Assembly: GCA_032716605.1 (NCBI GenBank)
Contig: CM064519.1
Location: 20,572,348 to 20,636,347, forward strand
Direction: 5' to 3'
From: Paralithodes platypus
Taxonomy: Eukaryota > Arthropoda > Malacostraca > Decapoda > Lithodidae
Length of the DNA: 64,000 nucleotides
A program made the position numbers and the translations under genes. A model generated the notes under the pieces. The model was given only the letters and a program-made list of their open reading frames with translations. It was not told the DNA's origin and ran no database searches. Positions 20,922-33,566 of this stretch are shown here, piece after piece; positions within the stretch are counted from its first letter, which is position 1; every line of letters starts with the position of its first letter.

Positions 20922-21120
20922 GAATCATACATAAGGATATTCACCCAATTATGCAATCTCTCTCACACACACATTTACTCTCTCTCTATCTCAATCTGTC
21001 TTGTTCCACCTTCCCCCCCCCCCCACACACACACACACAAACAAGCACACACACAAACTTTCACTCTGGTTCATACAAACACAAACATACAATCTCTCTC
21101 TCTCTCTCTCTCATTCAAAT
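20620..21120. repeat. Microsatellite cluster
   Basis: (GT)n and (AG)n at 20615-20654, (AG)n and G-run at 20695-20738, C-run then (TC)n at 20860-20917, (AC)n at 21024-21052, and (TC)n at 21092-21112. The (AG) and (TC) tracts face each other about 140 bp apart. Confidence 0.9.
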
Positions 21121-21146
21121 GGTCATGAGGTAACAGCTGTAGGCCA

Positions 21147-21558
21147 TTAAGGGGGAGATGGGTCGTTTTTGTGGCCCCCTTCTTCCTCATGTTTAGCCCA
21201 TTAGTTTTCAGATTTTATGACGTTCGGTCCATTAGTTTGGCGATGTTGACACCTTTCGCCCCATATCGTTGCCAATTTTAAGACCTTTAGTTCCATTTAA
21301 GTGTCGATTTTTACCTGGCGAGCGATAGCCAGTCTGTAATTTTAAGAGGAACCGGCCATCGGCCGGGAAATTTTTCTAACGACAAATGTACAAATTTATC
21401 TTGAAGGGGGGTCTAGGGTTTTTTTCTTCTTCTAAACTTGATGGAGGTCTAGCAGGAAAGTTAAACATAAAAATGAATAAATATTTATAAATGAGTTAAT
21501 ATACCAAAAAAAATAAAAATAAAAATAATAATAATAATAATAACCCCTACCCCCTTAA
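21147..21558 (+). mobile_element. TTAA-1 MITE copy H
   Basis: TTAA at 21147-21150 and 21555-21558. Left end TTAAGGGGGAGATGGGTCG; right end ACCCCTACCCCCTTAA. Hairpin 1 reads GGCCATCGGCC. It is longer than most copies because of a (AATA)n/(AAT)n expansion at 21505-21543. Confidence 0.85.
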
Positions 21559-21608
21559 GAGGAGATTTGTATTTATTTGTTTACTCATATATTATATTTA
21601 TTTAATGG

Positions 21609-21609
21609 A

Positions 21610-21644
<35 letters not shown>

Positions 21645-21905
21645 GTTCTATGCAGAATGAGGTTTGGCATCCTCTACCCAACCTTGGCCGTTTCTGTCTG
21701 TCTCTTTCACTGTCCTACTTTTCCTTCTGGGGACGGGAGGCTAGGAATTCTCCTCCCCTTGTAGACTTCACCTACTAGACGAGACAGAGAATGGGTAAGG
21801 GAACGCGAAAGTGGTCACGGTCCGTAAGAATTGGAACTTTAAATTTTGTTTCTGTTCGGGCTCTGTCTCGAGTCGGCCACCCCCAGCTATGGGGTAAGTG
21901 CCTAA
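21609..21905 (+). repeat. (TTA)n followed by the longest rep-E copy
   Basis: (ATT)n at 21609-21643. rep-E then runs from GAATGAGGTTTGGCATCCTC (21655) to GTTCGGGCTCTGTCTCGAGTC (21856) and CCACCCCCAGCTATGGGG, ending in TATACATACATAC. It holds both parts seen separately at 9020 and 12765. Confidence 0.75.
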
Positions 21906-21939
21906 GTATATACATACATACTGTACATTGTAATTATAA

Positions 21940-22106
21940 TTATTTTCTTTTTTATATAGTTTCATTCCTAGACCTCCATCAAGCTTAAAATGATACCCCC
22001 GAGACCCACCTTCGAGATAATCTGTGATTTTGTCGGTAGAAAATGCCCAGGCCGAAGGCGGGTTCCTCATAAATCGCAGGCTTGCTATCACTCGCCAGGA
22101 AAAATA
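21940..22106 (-). mobile_element. TTAA-1 MITE copy I, truncated by satellite
   Basis: Has CCTAGACCTCCATCAAGC, GGCCGAAGGCGGG and GGCTTGCTATCACTCGCCAGG, then passes within a few bases into the 47-bp satellite (AAAATATATCACGCCC). Confidence 0.75.
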
Positions 22107-24525
22107 TATCACGCCCTAACCATCCCACCATCAAGACAGTTAACCTAAAAATATATCACGCCCGAACCATCACACCATCAAGACAGTTAACCTAAAAATA
22201 TATCACGCCCTAACCATCCCACCATCAAGACAGTTAACCTAAAAATATCACGCCCGAACCATCCACCATCAAGACAGGTAACCCCATCCCACCACAAGAC
22301 AGGTTAACCTAAAATATATCACGCCCTAACCATCCCACCACCAAGACAGTTAACCTAAAATATATCACATAATAACATCCCACCATCAATACAGGTAACC
22401 TACAATATATCACGCCCGAACCATCCCACCATCAAGACAGTTAACCTAAAAATATATCACGCCCTAACCATCCCACCATCAAGACAGTTAACCTAAAAAT
22501 ATATCACGCCCTAACCATCCCACCATCAAGACAGTTAACCTAAAAATATATATCACGCCCTAACCATCCCACCATCAAGACAGTTAACCTAAACATATAT
22601 CACGCCCTAACCATCCCACCATCAAGACAGTTAACCTAAAAATATATCACGCCCTAACCATCCCACCATCAAGACAGTTAACCTAAAAATATATCACGCC
22701 CTAACCATCCCACCATCAAGACAGTTAACCTACAAATATATCACGCCCTAACCATCACACCATCAAGACAGTTAACCTACAAATATATCACGCCAACAAT
22801 CACCATCAAGACAGTTAACCTAAAAATATATCACGCCCTAACCATCCACCATCAAGACAGTTAACCTACAATATATCACGGCCCTAACCATCCCACCATC
22901 AAGACAGTTACCCTAAAATATATCACGCCCTAACCATCACCATCAAGACAGTTAACCTACAAATATATCACGAGCTAACCATCACACCATCAAGACAGTT
23001 AACCTACAAATATATCACGCCCTAACCATCACACCATCAAGACAGTTAACCTAAAAATATATCACGCCCTAACCATCACACCATCAAGACAGTTAACCTA
23101 CAAATATATCACGCCCTAACCATCACACCATCAAGACAGTTAACCTACAAATATATCACGCCCTAACCATCCCACCATCAAGACAGTTAACCTAAAAATA
23201 TATCACGCCCGAACCATCCCACCATCAAGACAGTTAACCTAAAAATATATCACGCCCTAACCATCCCACCATCAAGACAGTTAACCTAAAAATATATCAC
23301 GCCCGAACCATCACACCATCAAGACAGTTAACCTACAAATATATCACGCCCTAACCATCACACCATCAAGACAGTTAACCTAAAAATATATCACGCCCGA
23401 ACCATCCCACCATCAAGACAGTTAACCTAAAAATATATCACGCCCGAACCATCACACCATCAAGACAGTTAACCTACAAATATATCACGCCCTAACCATC
23501 ACACCATCAAGACAGTTAACCTAAAAATATATCACGCCCTAACCATCACACCATCAAGACAGTTAACCTAAAAATATATCACGCCCTAACCATCCCACCA
23601 TCAAGACAGTTAACCTTAAAATATATCACGCCCTAACCATCCCACCATCAAGACAGTTAACCTAAAAATATATCACGCCCGAACCCTCCCCCCACCAAGA
23701 CAGTTAACCTAAAAATATATCACGCCCGAACCATCACACCATCAAGACAGTTAACCTACAAATATATCACGCCCTAACCATCCCACCATCAAGACAGTTA
23801 ACCTACAAATATATCACGCCCGAACCATCCCACCATCAAGACAGTTAACCTAAAAATATATCACGCCCTAACCATCCCACCATCAAGACAGTTAACCTAC
23901 AAATATATCACGCCCGAACCATCCCACCATCAAGACAGTTAACCTACAAATATATCACGCCCGAACCATCCCACCATCAAGACAGTTAACCTAAAAATAT
24001 GTCACGCCCGAACCATCACACCATCAAGACAGTTAACCTACAAATATATCACGCCCTAACCATCACACCATCAAGACAGTTAACCTAAAAATATATCACG
24101 CCCTAACCATCCCACCATCAAGACAGTTAACCTACAAATATATCACGCCCGAACCATCCCACCATCAAGACAGTTAACCTAAACATATATCACGCCCTAA
24201 CCATCACACCATCAAGACAGTTAACCTACAAAAATAATATCACGGCCCGTACCCATCACACCATCAAGACAGTTAACCTAAAAATCGAGGTCTCCATTAG
24301 CGCACGCCCTACCCATCGACACATCAAGAACAGTTAACCTACAATATATCCGAGGGGTAACCCCCTAACCATCCCCAGCCACCATCCAGAAACATTTACC
24401 TACACATATATCCACGAAGGAGATCACGCCCTAACCATCAACAACAACCCCCTCAAAGACAGTTAACCTACAAATATATCACGCCCTAACCATCACACCA
24501 TCAAGACAGTTAACCTAAAAATTCC
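22107..24525. repeat. 47-bp satellite array, about 50 units
   Basis: The unit consists of TATATCACGCCC(T/G)AACCAT, then CC/CA variants of CACCATCAAGACAGTTAACC, then TAAAAA or TACAAA. Three two-state positions (CCTAA/CCGAA, ATCCCA/ATCACA, TAAAAA/TACAAA) alternate along the array. Units are irregular at the left (22240-22400) and strongly scrambled at the right (24230-24470). Confidence 0.95.
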
Positions 24526-24712
24526 ACACACATTTTGTCTTGTACACATGATTAAGAACAGCAATCAGCAAACATAGTATATTATTCAGCGTTTCCTGTC
24601 GATGTATCCTCGCATTTCTTCCCCCCCTTTTTCCTATCGCCCACATTTTCCTTTTTCCCCTCCATATTGTCATTCTCATAAATATCTTAATATTGGGAAA
24701 CTAACGAGAAAG

Positions 24713-25105
24713 GAGTACAAAGGAGTACACAGGAAATCAAGCAACAACAGGTCTAGTGACCCTTCTAGGCTGCTTGTCCATCCCAAAAAACTGAGGATCA
24801 AGTGTCCAAAAACAAGTGGTTTAGAGTGGGGGAGGGAACATTTGGAAAGGGGAACTACTGGCCCTGCCAACTAACCGTCGGTCAGGACTAGGAAGTTTTA
24901 GTAGGGGACCAATATGGTTTTAGTAACTGAGGGGGGGGATAAAATAAAGTTATGCTTTACAAACCAGCATGTCAGAGTGTCGCCGGGTTTGAATGCGAGA
25001 TAGTGTTTCATAGGCGGAATTTTAAAGGAAATTATCAACGGTGCTTGCTGCAAGCTCTATAAACGTTTCGGGGAAGCCCATTCCACAAGTTGACAACTCG
25101 TGTAA

Positions 25106-25110
<5 letters not shown>
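24713..25110 (-). pseudogene. CR1-like LINE C-terminus and 3' end
   Basis: On the minus strand the frame near 25100-25025 reads an ORF2 C-terminal motif, VNLWNGLP or its shifted form, then FIELA..STVDNF. The 3' part matches 10425 and 38758, including the CAAGCAGCCTAGAAGGGTCAC segment and two TTTGTACTCC tail units at 24713-24735. Frameshifts are present. An (AT)n at 25106-25127 interrupts it upstream. Confidence 0.75.
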
Positions 25111-25137
<27 letters not shown>

Positions 25138-25212
25138 CTTCAATGTCATTGTTGATTTTCCTTCGGATAAAGAGTGGCAAGTTTCTTGAAAGATTGTTTT
25201 CTTTACTATTGT

Positions 25213-25312
25213 NNNNNNNNNNNNNNNNNNNNNNNNNNNNNNNNNNNNNNNNNNNNNNNNNNNNNNNNNNNNNNNNNNNNNNNNNNNNNNNNNNNNNNNN
25301 NNNNNNNNNNNN
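25213..25312. other. Assembly gap, 100 N
   Basis: Exactly 100 N, the usual placeholder for a gap of unknown length. Sequence continuity across it should not be assumed. Confidence 0.99.
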
Positions 25313-25419
25313 AAATAGTCCAATTTCTTTCCGTTTTTCCACTAATGAAAATTTGGGCACAGTTTCCAGAAGTCCGTAAGGTATTGTATAGCGATAGATT
25401 ATAGAAAATAGGTTAAGAC

Positions 25420-27440
25420 CGGTTTACGATAATTAGAAATGCTGTGGTTAAGGAAAATTCTTGACAGACTGAAACCTCATAAATCGCCTGGTCCTGATGA
25501 GGTATATGCTAAGAGTATTAAAAGAATGCAGAGATAGGGAGATGAGGTTTTGTAAGTTTATCCAGTTAACATTTCTATTTAAAACCGTCATTTAGAAAAA
25601 CAGTATATTTTTTTTAGAAAACAGGAAAAAGGTATTATAGTTTTATAGTTCCAGAAGCTGGAAAGCTTTGCAAATGTAGTTCCGATCTTCAAAAAAAAAA
25701 GGTGCGGGTGATTTTGCTTTGATAAATTCAATAGGCATCCAATTACCGTTCCCAGTAGTCTCACTTCAATTATGGGAAAAAAACTAACTATTAGAGCTAG
25801 AGTCAATTATTGCTAGGAGGACAATGAGAACCAATTGAAACCAACTTCTCTTAGCTAGAAACATAAACATTTAACTTAATCAAATTCTTCTCAGCATGGA
25901 ATTTCCACTTCAGGGGACGGTATTGCCTTACTAATTTGCGTAGTTTTTTGCTCAGAGGTATATGAAGCAGTAGAAGTTGATTAAGGCAAAAAGTAATATG
26001 ATATTATATATTTAGATTTCAGTAAAGCTTTCGACAGATTTACAGATTTCCCTCATGAGAGATTGATGAGAAAGGGTGAGGCATATGGAAATATGGTGGG
26101 GGCGGTTGATTGGATTAGGATGGGATTAGGTCCTGGCTAATTGGTTAGGAAGCCGAGACGGCAAGGCATCAATGGTACCAAGTCAGAATGTGGAGCACGT
26201 CAAAAGTGGTGTACCCCAGGGAGCGGTATTAGGGTCCCCTGTTGGTTTTATATTACATAATGGACATAGATTAGGGTATAACTAGTAGGATAAGTAATTG
26301 CGCAGGACAGATACTAAAATCGGGAGATCCATGATCAGATTCAGACTAGCGATTATAGAGTGCCTCCAAAGGGTTCTAGAGACCGTATCAGGACATGGTC
26401 AGTAAATTGGCCAGATGACAATTTAACATTGACAAATGAAAGGTATTAAAGATAGGGAAGATGCAAAACAAAATGTTAAATAATAAACTAGCTAAATTAG
26501 CAATTAGAAAATTCAGGAGACTGCGAGAGAAAGATCTAGGTGTGTTTGTTTAGCACTGATTTTGAAGCCTAGGAAAAGGAGAAAACCGGGTTATAAGCGT
26601 TCGTACATAAGGCAAACAGGAGAATTCTCGGGTTTGTGCTGATCTCTAGGAGTTGGGAGTAACAGAACTGCTGATGTTATCTTAAAACGGTACTTGTCAT
26701 TAGGGAGACCCCATATGGTATTATGCGTTTCAATGTTTGGTGTCCTTATTACAGAGATGGACATAGATTCATTGGAGATGAGAGAGTACAGCGGAGAATG
26801 ACAAAAATGATCCATAATATTTAGGAAATCTTTCGTATGAAGAAAGGTTTGAGAAAAATTAGGGGTACAGTCGTGTTAGAGAGAGCACCGCAGAGTTAGA
26901 GGGGATAGGATAGAGGTGTTCAAGTGGGTTAGTGGGATTAATTAACAAAGGGGGACATGGCAAATGTACTAAAGCTCAGTGATAGCGAAAGAAAGACTCG
27001 TAACAATGTGTTTCAAATTAGATAAATTTAGTTTCAGAAAAGATATAGGCAAGTATTGTGTTTGGTAACAGAGTTGTAGGCGGTTGGAATGGACTCACCA
27101 AGTGCTATAGTGGGATTCTAAAACTGTAGGGAGCGTTAAGATAAAATTGGATAAGCATAAGGGAGAAGAGTATGGACGAGAGAAGGGTTGGGTTGGGAAG
27201 GCGAGAGCAGCCGGGTTGGGCCAAACCAATCAGGCGCTCTGCAGACCTCCTCCATTAATCCTGCGTTAATCTCTTACACCGTTTGTTTTGGTAAGCATGA
27301 TTCATCCGGGTATTAGAGTGTGAAGCCTATAATTGGGCTTTGTAATGAATTGGGGTTGTGTGGGACAGGGATCTGCCTTGCTTAGGCCAATCGGCTTTCT
27401 GCAGACTCCCATTTTCTTATGTTCTTCTTATGTTATGTTC
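25420..27440 (+). pseudogene. CR1-like LINE ORF2, heavily decayed
   Basis: RT homology appears in order but in shifting frames: HKSPGPDE near 25475, a VVPIFKK-like piece near 25676, NRHPITVPSSLTSIMGK-like sequence near 25725-25785, YLDFSKAFDR near 26010-26040, and SGVPQGAVLG-like sequence near 26201-26233. RILGFVLIS-type sequence lies near 26620, RRMTKMIHN near 26790, and a VVGGWNGLPS-type motif near 27075-27105. Many stops and frameshifts. The 3' end shows TTCTTATGTTC-type tandem units (27413-27440), as seen at CR1-like 3' tails. Dead copy. It begins soon after the assembly gap, so the 5' part may be missing from the assembly. Confidence 0.85.
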
Positions 27441-28169
27441 ATACCAAGGGGGTGCCAGAATAGGTTTTAAGTGGGGTAGGGGTGGGGGGCAGAGCCCCCC
27501 TACTCAATCAGTTTTCAAGATGGAGAGCCCATACATGACATGCATACTAAGGGGATACCAGAATAGGTTTTAAGTTATTTTTTGTTTTGTCCCCTCACCC
27601 TCCGGGGGGAGAGGGACGGAGGCCCCCCCCCCCCCTCCATTTTTATCTTCATCCTCACTTTTCTTTGTCCTCTGAATATTCTTTTTCTCCTCATCCTCCT
27701 GTCATATTACTTTAAAATCATAATTATATTTCATCTTCCTTTCCAATTTCGGCTTCCCCTGCTTGTCACCACGTTGTATGTTATCATTGTAGTTATAATT
27801 TGCATACCTCATCATTTGAGTCTTGTTCTGTGTTTTCTTAATTTCTTCTATGTCACTTTACATAACAAAATTGTTTCACTTTTGTTGTTTTACACATGTG
27901 CCGTACAATTTAATCGTTTTCTATTAGTACTCTTGAACTCCGGGAGTACTGATGACACCACACATTCAGCTTTTCCATTACCTAAACAATTCTGTTGCCG
28001 TAATAATACGACGGGTTGGAAAAAAAACCAAATAATGATGGGTCCATATGTATTATCCGGTTCCATAGGGATTGGGCCCATACGGGATTGGGTCCATACG
28101 GAATATACGGGATTGGAACCTAACCTGACCTAACCTAACCAAAGTGGGCCCAATCCCGTGGTCACCGTA
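27441..28169. other. Unassigned sequence with a short direct repeat
   Basis: GCCAGAATAGGTTTTAAGT occurs twice, about 100 bp apart (about 27452 and 27550). C-runs at 27625-27636. Around 28030-28150 there are several GGGATTGGG/CCATACGG repeats and a short CCTAACC stretch. A 184-codon frame at 27582-28133 is Leu/Ile-rich without recognisable motifs. Confidence 0.4.
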
Positions 28170-29440
<1,271 letters not shown>

Positions 29441-29529
29441 CTCCACTACCCGATTGTCTTGACCATCTGTACATCAGGTCAGTTTCCGGTGACCCTTTAG
29501 AGCTCCTGGGTCTGTCCATAGGGTCTGTC

Positions 29530-29837
29530 TGTCTGTAGTTGAGGTTGTACAATAGTTATAGTTGTGGTTGTGGATGCATAGTAGTTGTGGTTGTATAGTA
29601 GTTGTGGTTGTGGATGTATAGTAGTTGTAGTTGAGGTTGTACAATAGTTATAGTTGTGGTTGCATAGTATTTATGGTTGTGGCTGCATATAAAAATGAAG
29701 TGGTGATTTTAGCGTGATGTAATATTATGGTTGTTAGTGGGCATATAATTATGACTATAGTGATATAGTCCGTGATGTACGTTGAGTAATATTATGGTTG
29801 TTAGTGGGCATATAATTATGACTATAGTGATAGTCTA
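29530..29837. repeat. GTTGTGGTT-type and 57-bp repeats
   Basis: Repeats of TAGTTGTGGTTG fill 29540-29680. A segment containing AATATTATGGTTGTTAGTGG and TATAATTATGACTATAGTGA occurs twice (about 29721-29765 and 29790-29835). Confidence 0.75.
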
Positions 29838-29990
29838 TTCGTCATAAGTAGACAGACAATCCTGACCGTAACCTCTGTAACGTATACAAATCTAGAACAA
29901 ATGGGATGTCGATTTCCATATCTATTCCCTGGTAGGCTCTTCCTAACTGGTAGAAATAATAGCTCGATTAAACTATTCCTTTTTTTAGTA
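29838..29990. mobile_element. PAL-5 MITE, partial
   Basis: TAGTCTATTCGTCATAAGTAG followed by AACCTCTGTAAC, TTCCCTGGTAGGCTCTTCC and AGCTCGATT, matching the order in 56628-56842. The distal arm is missing. Confidence 0.55.
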
Positions 29991-30228
29991 ACAAAGGTTG
30001 GTGGTTAATATTTAGGGCCTACTTATGCTGAATAGACTAGATATATACTTATAATGAATATACTAGATATATACTTATTTGAGACACTGACTGTATACTG
30101 AATAGACTATAGATATATACTTATTTGAGACACTGATTGTATGCTTATTTGACTTTTAGAGTTGGTGATATACTTGTAATTATGACTGCAATCTTACGCT
30201 AATTAATTTTGTAATCAATATTAGTCGT
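29991..30228. other. Unassigned AT-rich sequence
   Basis: Near-duplicate segments ACTAGATATATACTTAT...TTTGAGACACTG occur two to three times between 30040 and 30140. Nothing else is recognised. Confidence 0.4.
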
Positions 30229-30588
30229 TTAAGGGGAGGTTTTTAGTTTGGTCCCTAGATATCCATCAAGCTTAAGATTACACCCCCTTGAGCCCCTATC
30301 AAGATAAATTTGTAAATTTTTCGGTAGAAAAATTTCCCGGCTGAAAGCCGGTTCCTCTTAAATTACAGGCTCGCTATCGCTCGCCAGGATAATATCGACA
30401 CCTAAATTGCACGAAAGGTCTTAAAATTGAGGGAAATGGGGCGAAAGTTCTTTAAATCGCCAAAAACTGAATTGGGCAACTGTCTTAAAATCTCAAAAGC
30501 AATGGGGGCTGGCTCCTAAACACATGATGGGGAGAAGGAAAAGAAAGGGGTCCAGAAAAAAATCCCTCAAGTCGATATCTCCCCTTAA
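30229..30588 (-). mobile_element. TTAA-1 MITE copy J
   Basis: TTAA at 30229-30232 and 30585-30588. Hairpin 1 reads CCGGCTGAAAGCCGG. Hairpin 2 is the AAATTTTTC/GAAAAATTT version. GGCTCGCTATCGCTCGCC is intact. Confidence 0.85.
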
Positions 30589-30689
30589 AGGACACTTTTC
30601 ATGTGAGCAGTACCCGATTACTGGAGACAAAATTGCTGCTACGAAGGCCAGTTGTCATGAAACCAGAAGAGACAGAGTTACACAGAGAC

Positions 30690-30775
30690 ACAGAGTTACA
30701 CAGATACTCAGACCACACAGACCTTGTCGTCCCAACTAGGTGGTCCGGCCTTAATACTACTAGACAGGGACAGTT
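30690..30775 (+). repeat. rep-G copy, diverged
   Basis: CAGACCACACAGACCTTGTCG then AGGTGGTCCGGCCTTAATAC align with 48425-48480. Confidence 0.6.
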
Positions 30776-31041
30776 TATAGTGGAAAGAAGTAGGATCAGT
30801 AAAAGTACAAGGCTCTCTCCTCACCCAACCCTCCGCTCCCTCCGGCTAAAAAGCTCGTACGGGAATGCTAGGATGAAAAAGTGTAAACCTTATGGGTCAG
30901 GAAACAAGGAGAGTTTTTATATAGGTTTATAGATAGAACAATTACGTTTTGACAAAGGGAAATTGTTTTTGTGTCACGATCCCAACAAACCCAAAGTACC
31001 CAAATGATAAGATTAGCCCTGTTTCAGTAAATGATTGGGGG

Positions 31042-31496
31042 TTAAAGGGGGGGTTCACTGTTTGGTTTTATCTTTCTCTCCTTTTCCTCATTCCTGGCTT
31101 GTATCCATTCGGCCCCATTTCAGCCAACTGTTTTACGACGTTTATCCCATCCAGGGTCGATTTCTTGCTCCTGGCGAGCGATAGCGAGCCAGCAGTGTAT
31201 GGAGAAATCCGGCTTCGCCGGAGACATTTTTTTCTATCGAAAAAATTTACAAATTTAGCTTGCTGTTCAAAAAACAAAAAATACATAATATGTCTGGCGC
31301 GCTACCGCTTCGCCAGGAAACAAATATTTAACACCTTGGTGGGGGTTAATGGGGGGTAAAGATTCTTTAAAATAGTAGGCTGAATGGGGGCCCCCCGACC
31401 GCAGAATGGGATACAATACAGCCAAAAGGGACTGCGAGAGGGGGGAGAGAGAAAGAATAAAACCAAAAGCGGTGAGTGTGCCCGGCCCCCCTTTAA
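31042..31496. mobile_element. TTAA-2 foldback element
   Basis: TTAA at 31042-31045 and 31493-31496. The left arm has TTGTATCCATTCGGCCCCAT and GGCGAGCGATAGCGAGCC. The right arm carries a degraded inverted copy. The centre has hairpins TCCGGC-TTC-GCCGGA and AAATTTTTTC-TATC-GAAAAAATTT. The right arm has more changes than in the 52511 copy. Confidence 0.8.
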
Positions 31497-31559
31497 ATAG
31501 GTAACCACCCCTTCCACGCCCCTGCTAACGGCGACGTACCCCCCCGCCCTTTTAAACAC

Positions 31560-31813
31560 TTTACTTCCATGGCTAAACTAATAGACGATTTTACTCAGTT
31601 TAAAAAGGGCCTCCAGCAATTAACAGGATTCGAACCATCTCACTTAACCATACTTCTCACCGCAAATCCTTCTTAAGCTACACAAAATCGTCTAAATATA
31701 GCAAGAATACAAACAAAGAGACGTCGCCGGTAGAGAGGGGGTTACACTGCACAAAATCCTCTAAATGCAGGTAGAATAAAATGATAAAGACGTCGCCGGT
31801 ACAGAAGGGGTTA
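31560..31813. mobile_element. TTAA-3 element with duplicated right end
   Basis: A near-complete TTAA-3 (GGCCTCCAGCAATTAACAGG, then CAAAATCGTCTAAATATAGC, then GACGTCGCCGGTAGAGAGGG) ends near 31755. A second right end (CAAAATCCTCTAAATGC to GCCGGTACAGAAGGGGTTAA) follows to 31813. The segment CTTCTTAAGCTACAC preserves the uninterrupted TTAA that copy P occupies at 54920. Confidence 0.8.
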
Positions 31814-31848
31814 AGGAGTTTCACCTGCCCTGGCTATGTGGTTATAAT

Positions 31849-31849
31849 G

Positions 31850-31882
<33 letters not shown>

Positions 31883-31990
31883 ATTATTAGTAGATGTGTA
31901 TGAGATTTTATGTTTTGTTTTGTTGTGTTTTTCTGATGTGTTCTGATGTCCCTGTTCGGGCTCTGTCTCAAGTAGGCCACCCCCCATAAA
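31849..31990 (+). repeat. T-run and rep-E 3' end
   Basis: T-run at 31849-31878. CTGTTCGGGCTCTGTCTCAAG and GGCCACCCCCCATAAAAAAA is the rep-E end with an A-rich tail. Confidence 0.75.
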
Positions 31991-32204
31991 AAAAAAGTAA
32001 ATAAATAAAAAAAAATAAAAAAAAAAGAAGGACAATTGGGGAAGGTGCCAGAGTATAATATATAAATACATAGGCCTACATACATTATTATTTTATGTTA
32101 TATTTTTATTTTTTTTGGCAAAGGAATTGTGTATTGTGTGTGTCACTATATACATAACTATACTGGTTTATACAGTAGCGTAACATTAGAGTGGATGGAT
32201 GAAT

Positions 32205-32206
32205 GA

Positions 32207-32256
<50 letters not shown>

Positions 32257-32281
32257 ACCCCACCCCCCCCGCAGCCCTGCC
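32205..32281. repeat. Poly(C) tract
   Basis: About 46 uninterrupted C starting near 32211, then CCCCACCCC-type repeats. The unbroken length may be affected by sequencing or assembly. Confidence 0.9.
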
Positions 32282-32477
32282 CCCACCCCTGCCCCCACCT
32301 AATACAGATATAATTGGAATTACGGCTGTAATTGTGTATGCCTTTGAAGTCATAGATGTGATTAGGTATAGAGTATAGCAATTGATGCCGTGGCTATATA
32401 TACAGTACAGTATACATGTCATATCATTGTGGATGTGGATATATACTGCTTGCAATGGTGGCTGCAGCGGCATATTA

Positions 32478-32886
32478 TTAAGGGGAGGTATGTCGTTTGT
32501 TTGGACCCCCTTCTCTCTCATGTTTAGCCCCATTAGTTTTTATATTTTTGGACGATCACCCCATTAGTTTGTCGATATTAAGACCTTTTGTCCCATTTCT
32601 TTATCGTCCACCCCATTAGTTTGTCGATATTAAGACCTTTTGTCCCATTTCTTTATCAAAATCAAGACCTTTCTGCCATTTAGGTGTCGATTTTTTTTCT
32701 GGCGAGCAAAAGTGAGCCTGTAATTTAAGAGGAATCGGCCTTCGGCCAGGAAATGTTTCTACCGAAAAATGTACAAATTAATCTCGGAGGGGGATCTAGT
32801 GGATGTGTTTTTAAGTTTGATGGAGGTCTAGGGAGTTAACTAAAACAAAACAAAAAATTACCAAAAAATAAACCTTTCCCCCTAAG
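32478..32886 (+). mobile_element. TTAA-1 MITE copy L with internal duplication
   Basis: Starts TTAAGGGGAGGTATGTCG; the right end is mutated (CCCCCTAAGG, no TTAA). A 48-bp segment beginning ACCCCATTAGTTTGTCGATA is tandemly duplicated (about 32561-32656). The GGCCTTCGGCC hairpin is intact. Confidence 0.85.
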
Positions 32887-32966
32887 GCCTAGTTATGGTT
32901 GTGAATATATTAGCAACAAAGATTGCGGTTGCTTATGGTGTATAATTGTAAATATATAAGTATCTA

Positions 32967-33169
32967 ACCCTTACAGTACCGGGGACGTCTCCTTTGTTTG
33001 ATTTCAGCGGCATTTAGACGATTTGATGAAGTTTAGGAAAGACGTATGATTGCTTAAAGGATTCATTGAGTTCGTATGTAGCCTTTTAATTGATAGACGT
33101 CCTTCACAAGCTGAATAAAATCGTCAAATAATTACAATAATATAATGGAAATTTCGTAACCGGGTTAAT
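32967..33169. mobile_element. TTAA-3 palindromic MITE, diverged
   Basis: Starts TAACCCTTACAGTACCGGGG. TTTAGACGATTTGATG and AATAAAATCGTCAAAT are the paired inner segments. Ends GTAACCGGGTTAA. Confidence 0.7.
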
Positions 33170-33351
33170 GATTTTAATTGCATATTAATATACGGCGGTG
33201 GCTGTGCCATAATAGTAGTTTATGTTGTGGACAAGTGTGTAGTTGAAAGATGTTGTGGTTGTATCTCTGGTAAATCTATTCAAGAGAGAGACTGCTATAT
33301 GGAAAAGCTTGGTAGTAAGTTTGTGGTTGAATAGCTGAAATTTGAGATAGG

Positions 33352-33566
33352 TAACCCCTTCTCTACCGGCGACGGCGTTTTAATTATATGATAGCTATAT
33401 TTTGACGATATTATGTGGTTCAAGATGGATCTGTGGTACCCAAAAAGGGTCAATTGTGATAGTTTAAAGCCTGTTCATTATTGGAAGCGCTTTTTAAACT
33501 GAATACAATTGCTTAACAGTAGGCGGAATAAAGTTCAATGAACGACACCGGTACTGAAAGGGTTAA
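33352..33566. mobile_element. TTAA-3 palindromic MITE
   Basis: TAACCCCTTCTCTACCGGCG at the left pairs with CACCGGTACTGAAAGGGTTAA at the right. The interior aligns with the 19074 copy. Confidence 0.8.

Noticed and set aside
22107..24525. CRISPR-like appearance of the 47-bp array
   Set aside because: Units are head to tail with no variable spacers, and the setting is eukaryotic. It is a satellite.
27582..28133. Hydrophobic 184-codon frame as a membrane protein gene
   Set aside because: T/C-rich sequence produces Leu/Ile/Phe runs; no motif, no splice context, and it starts in a C-run.
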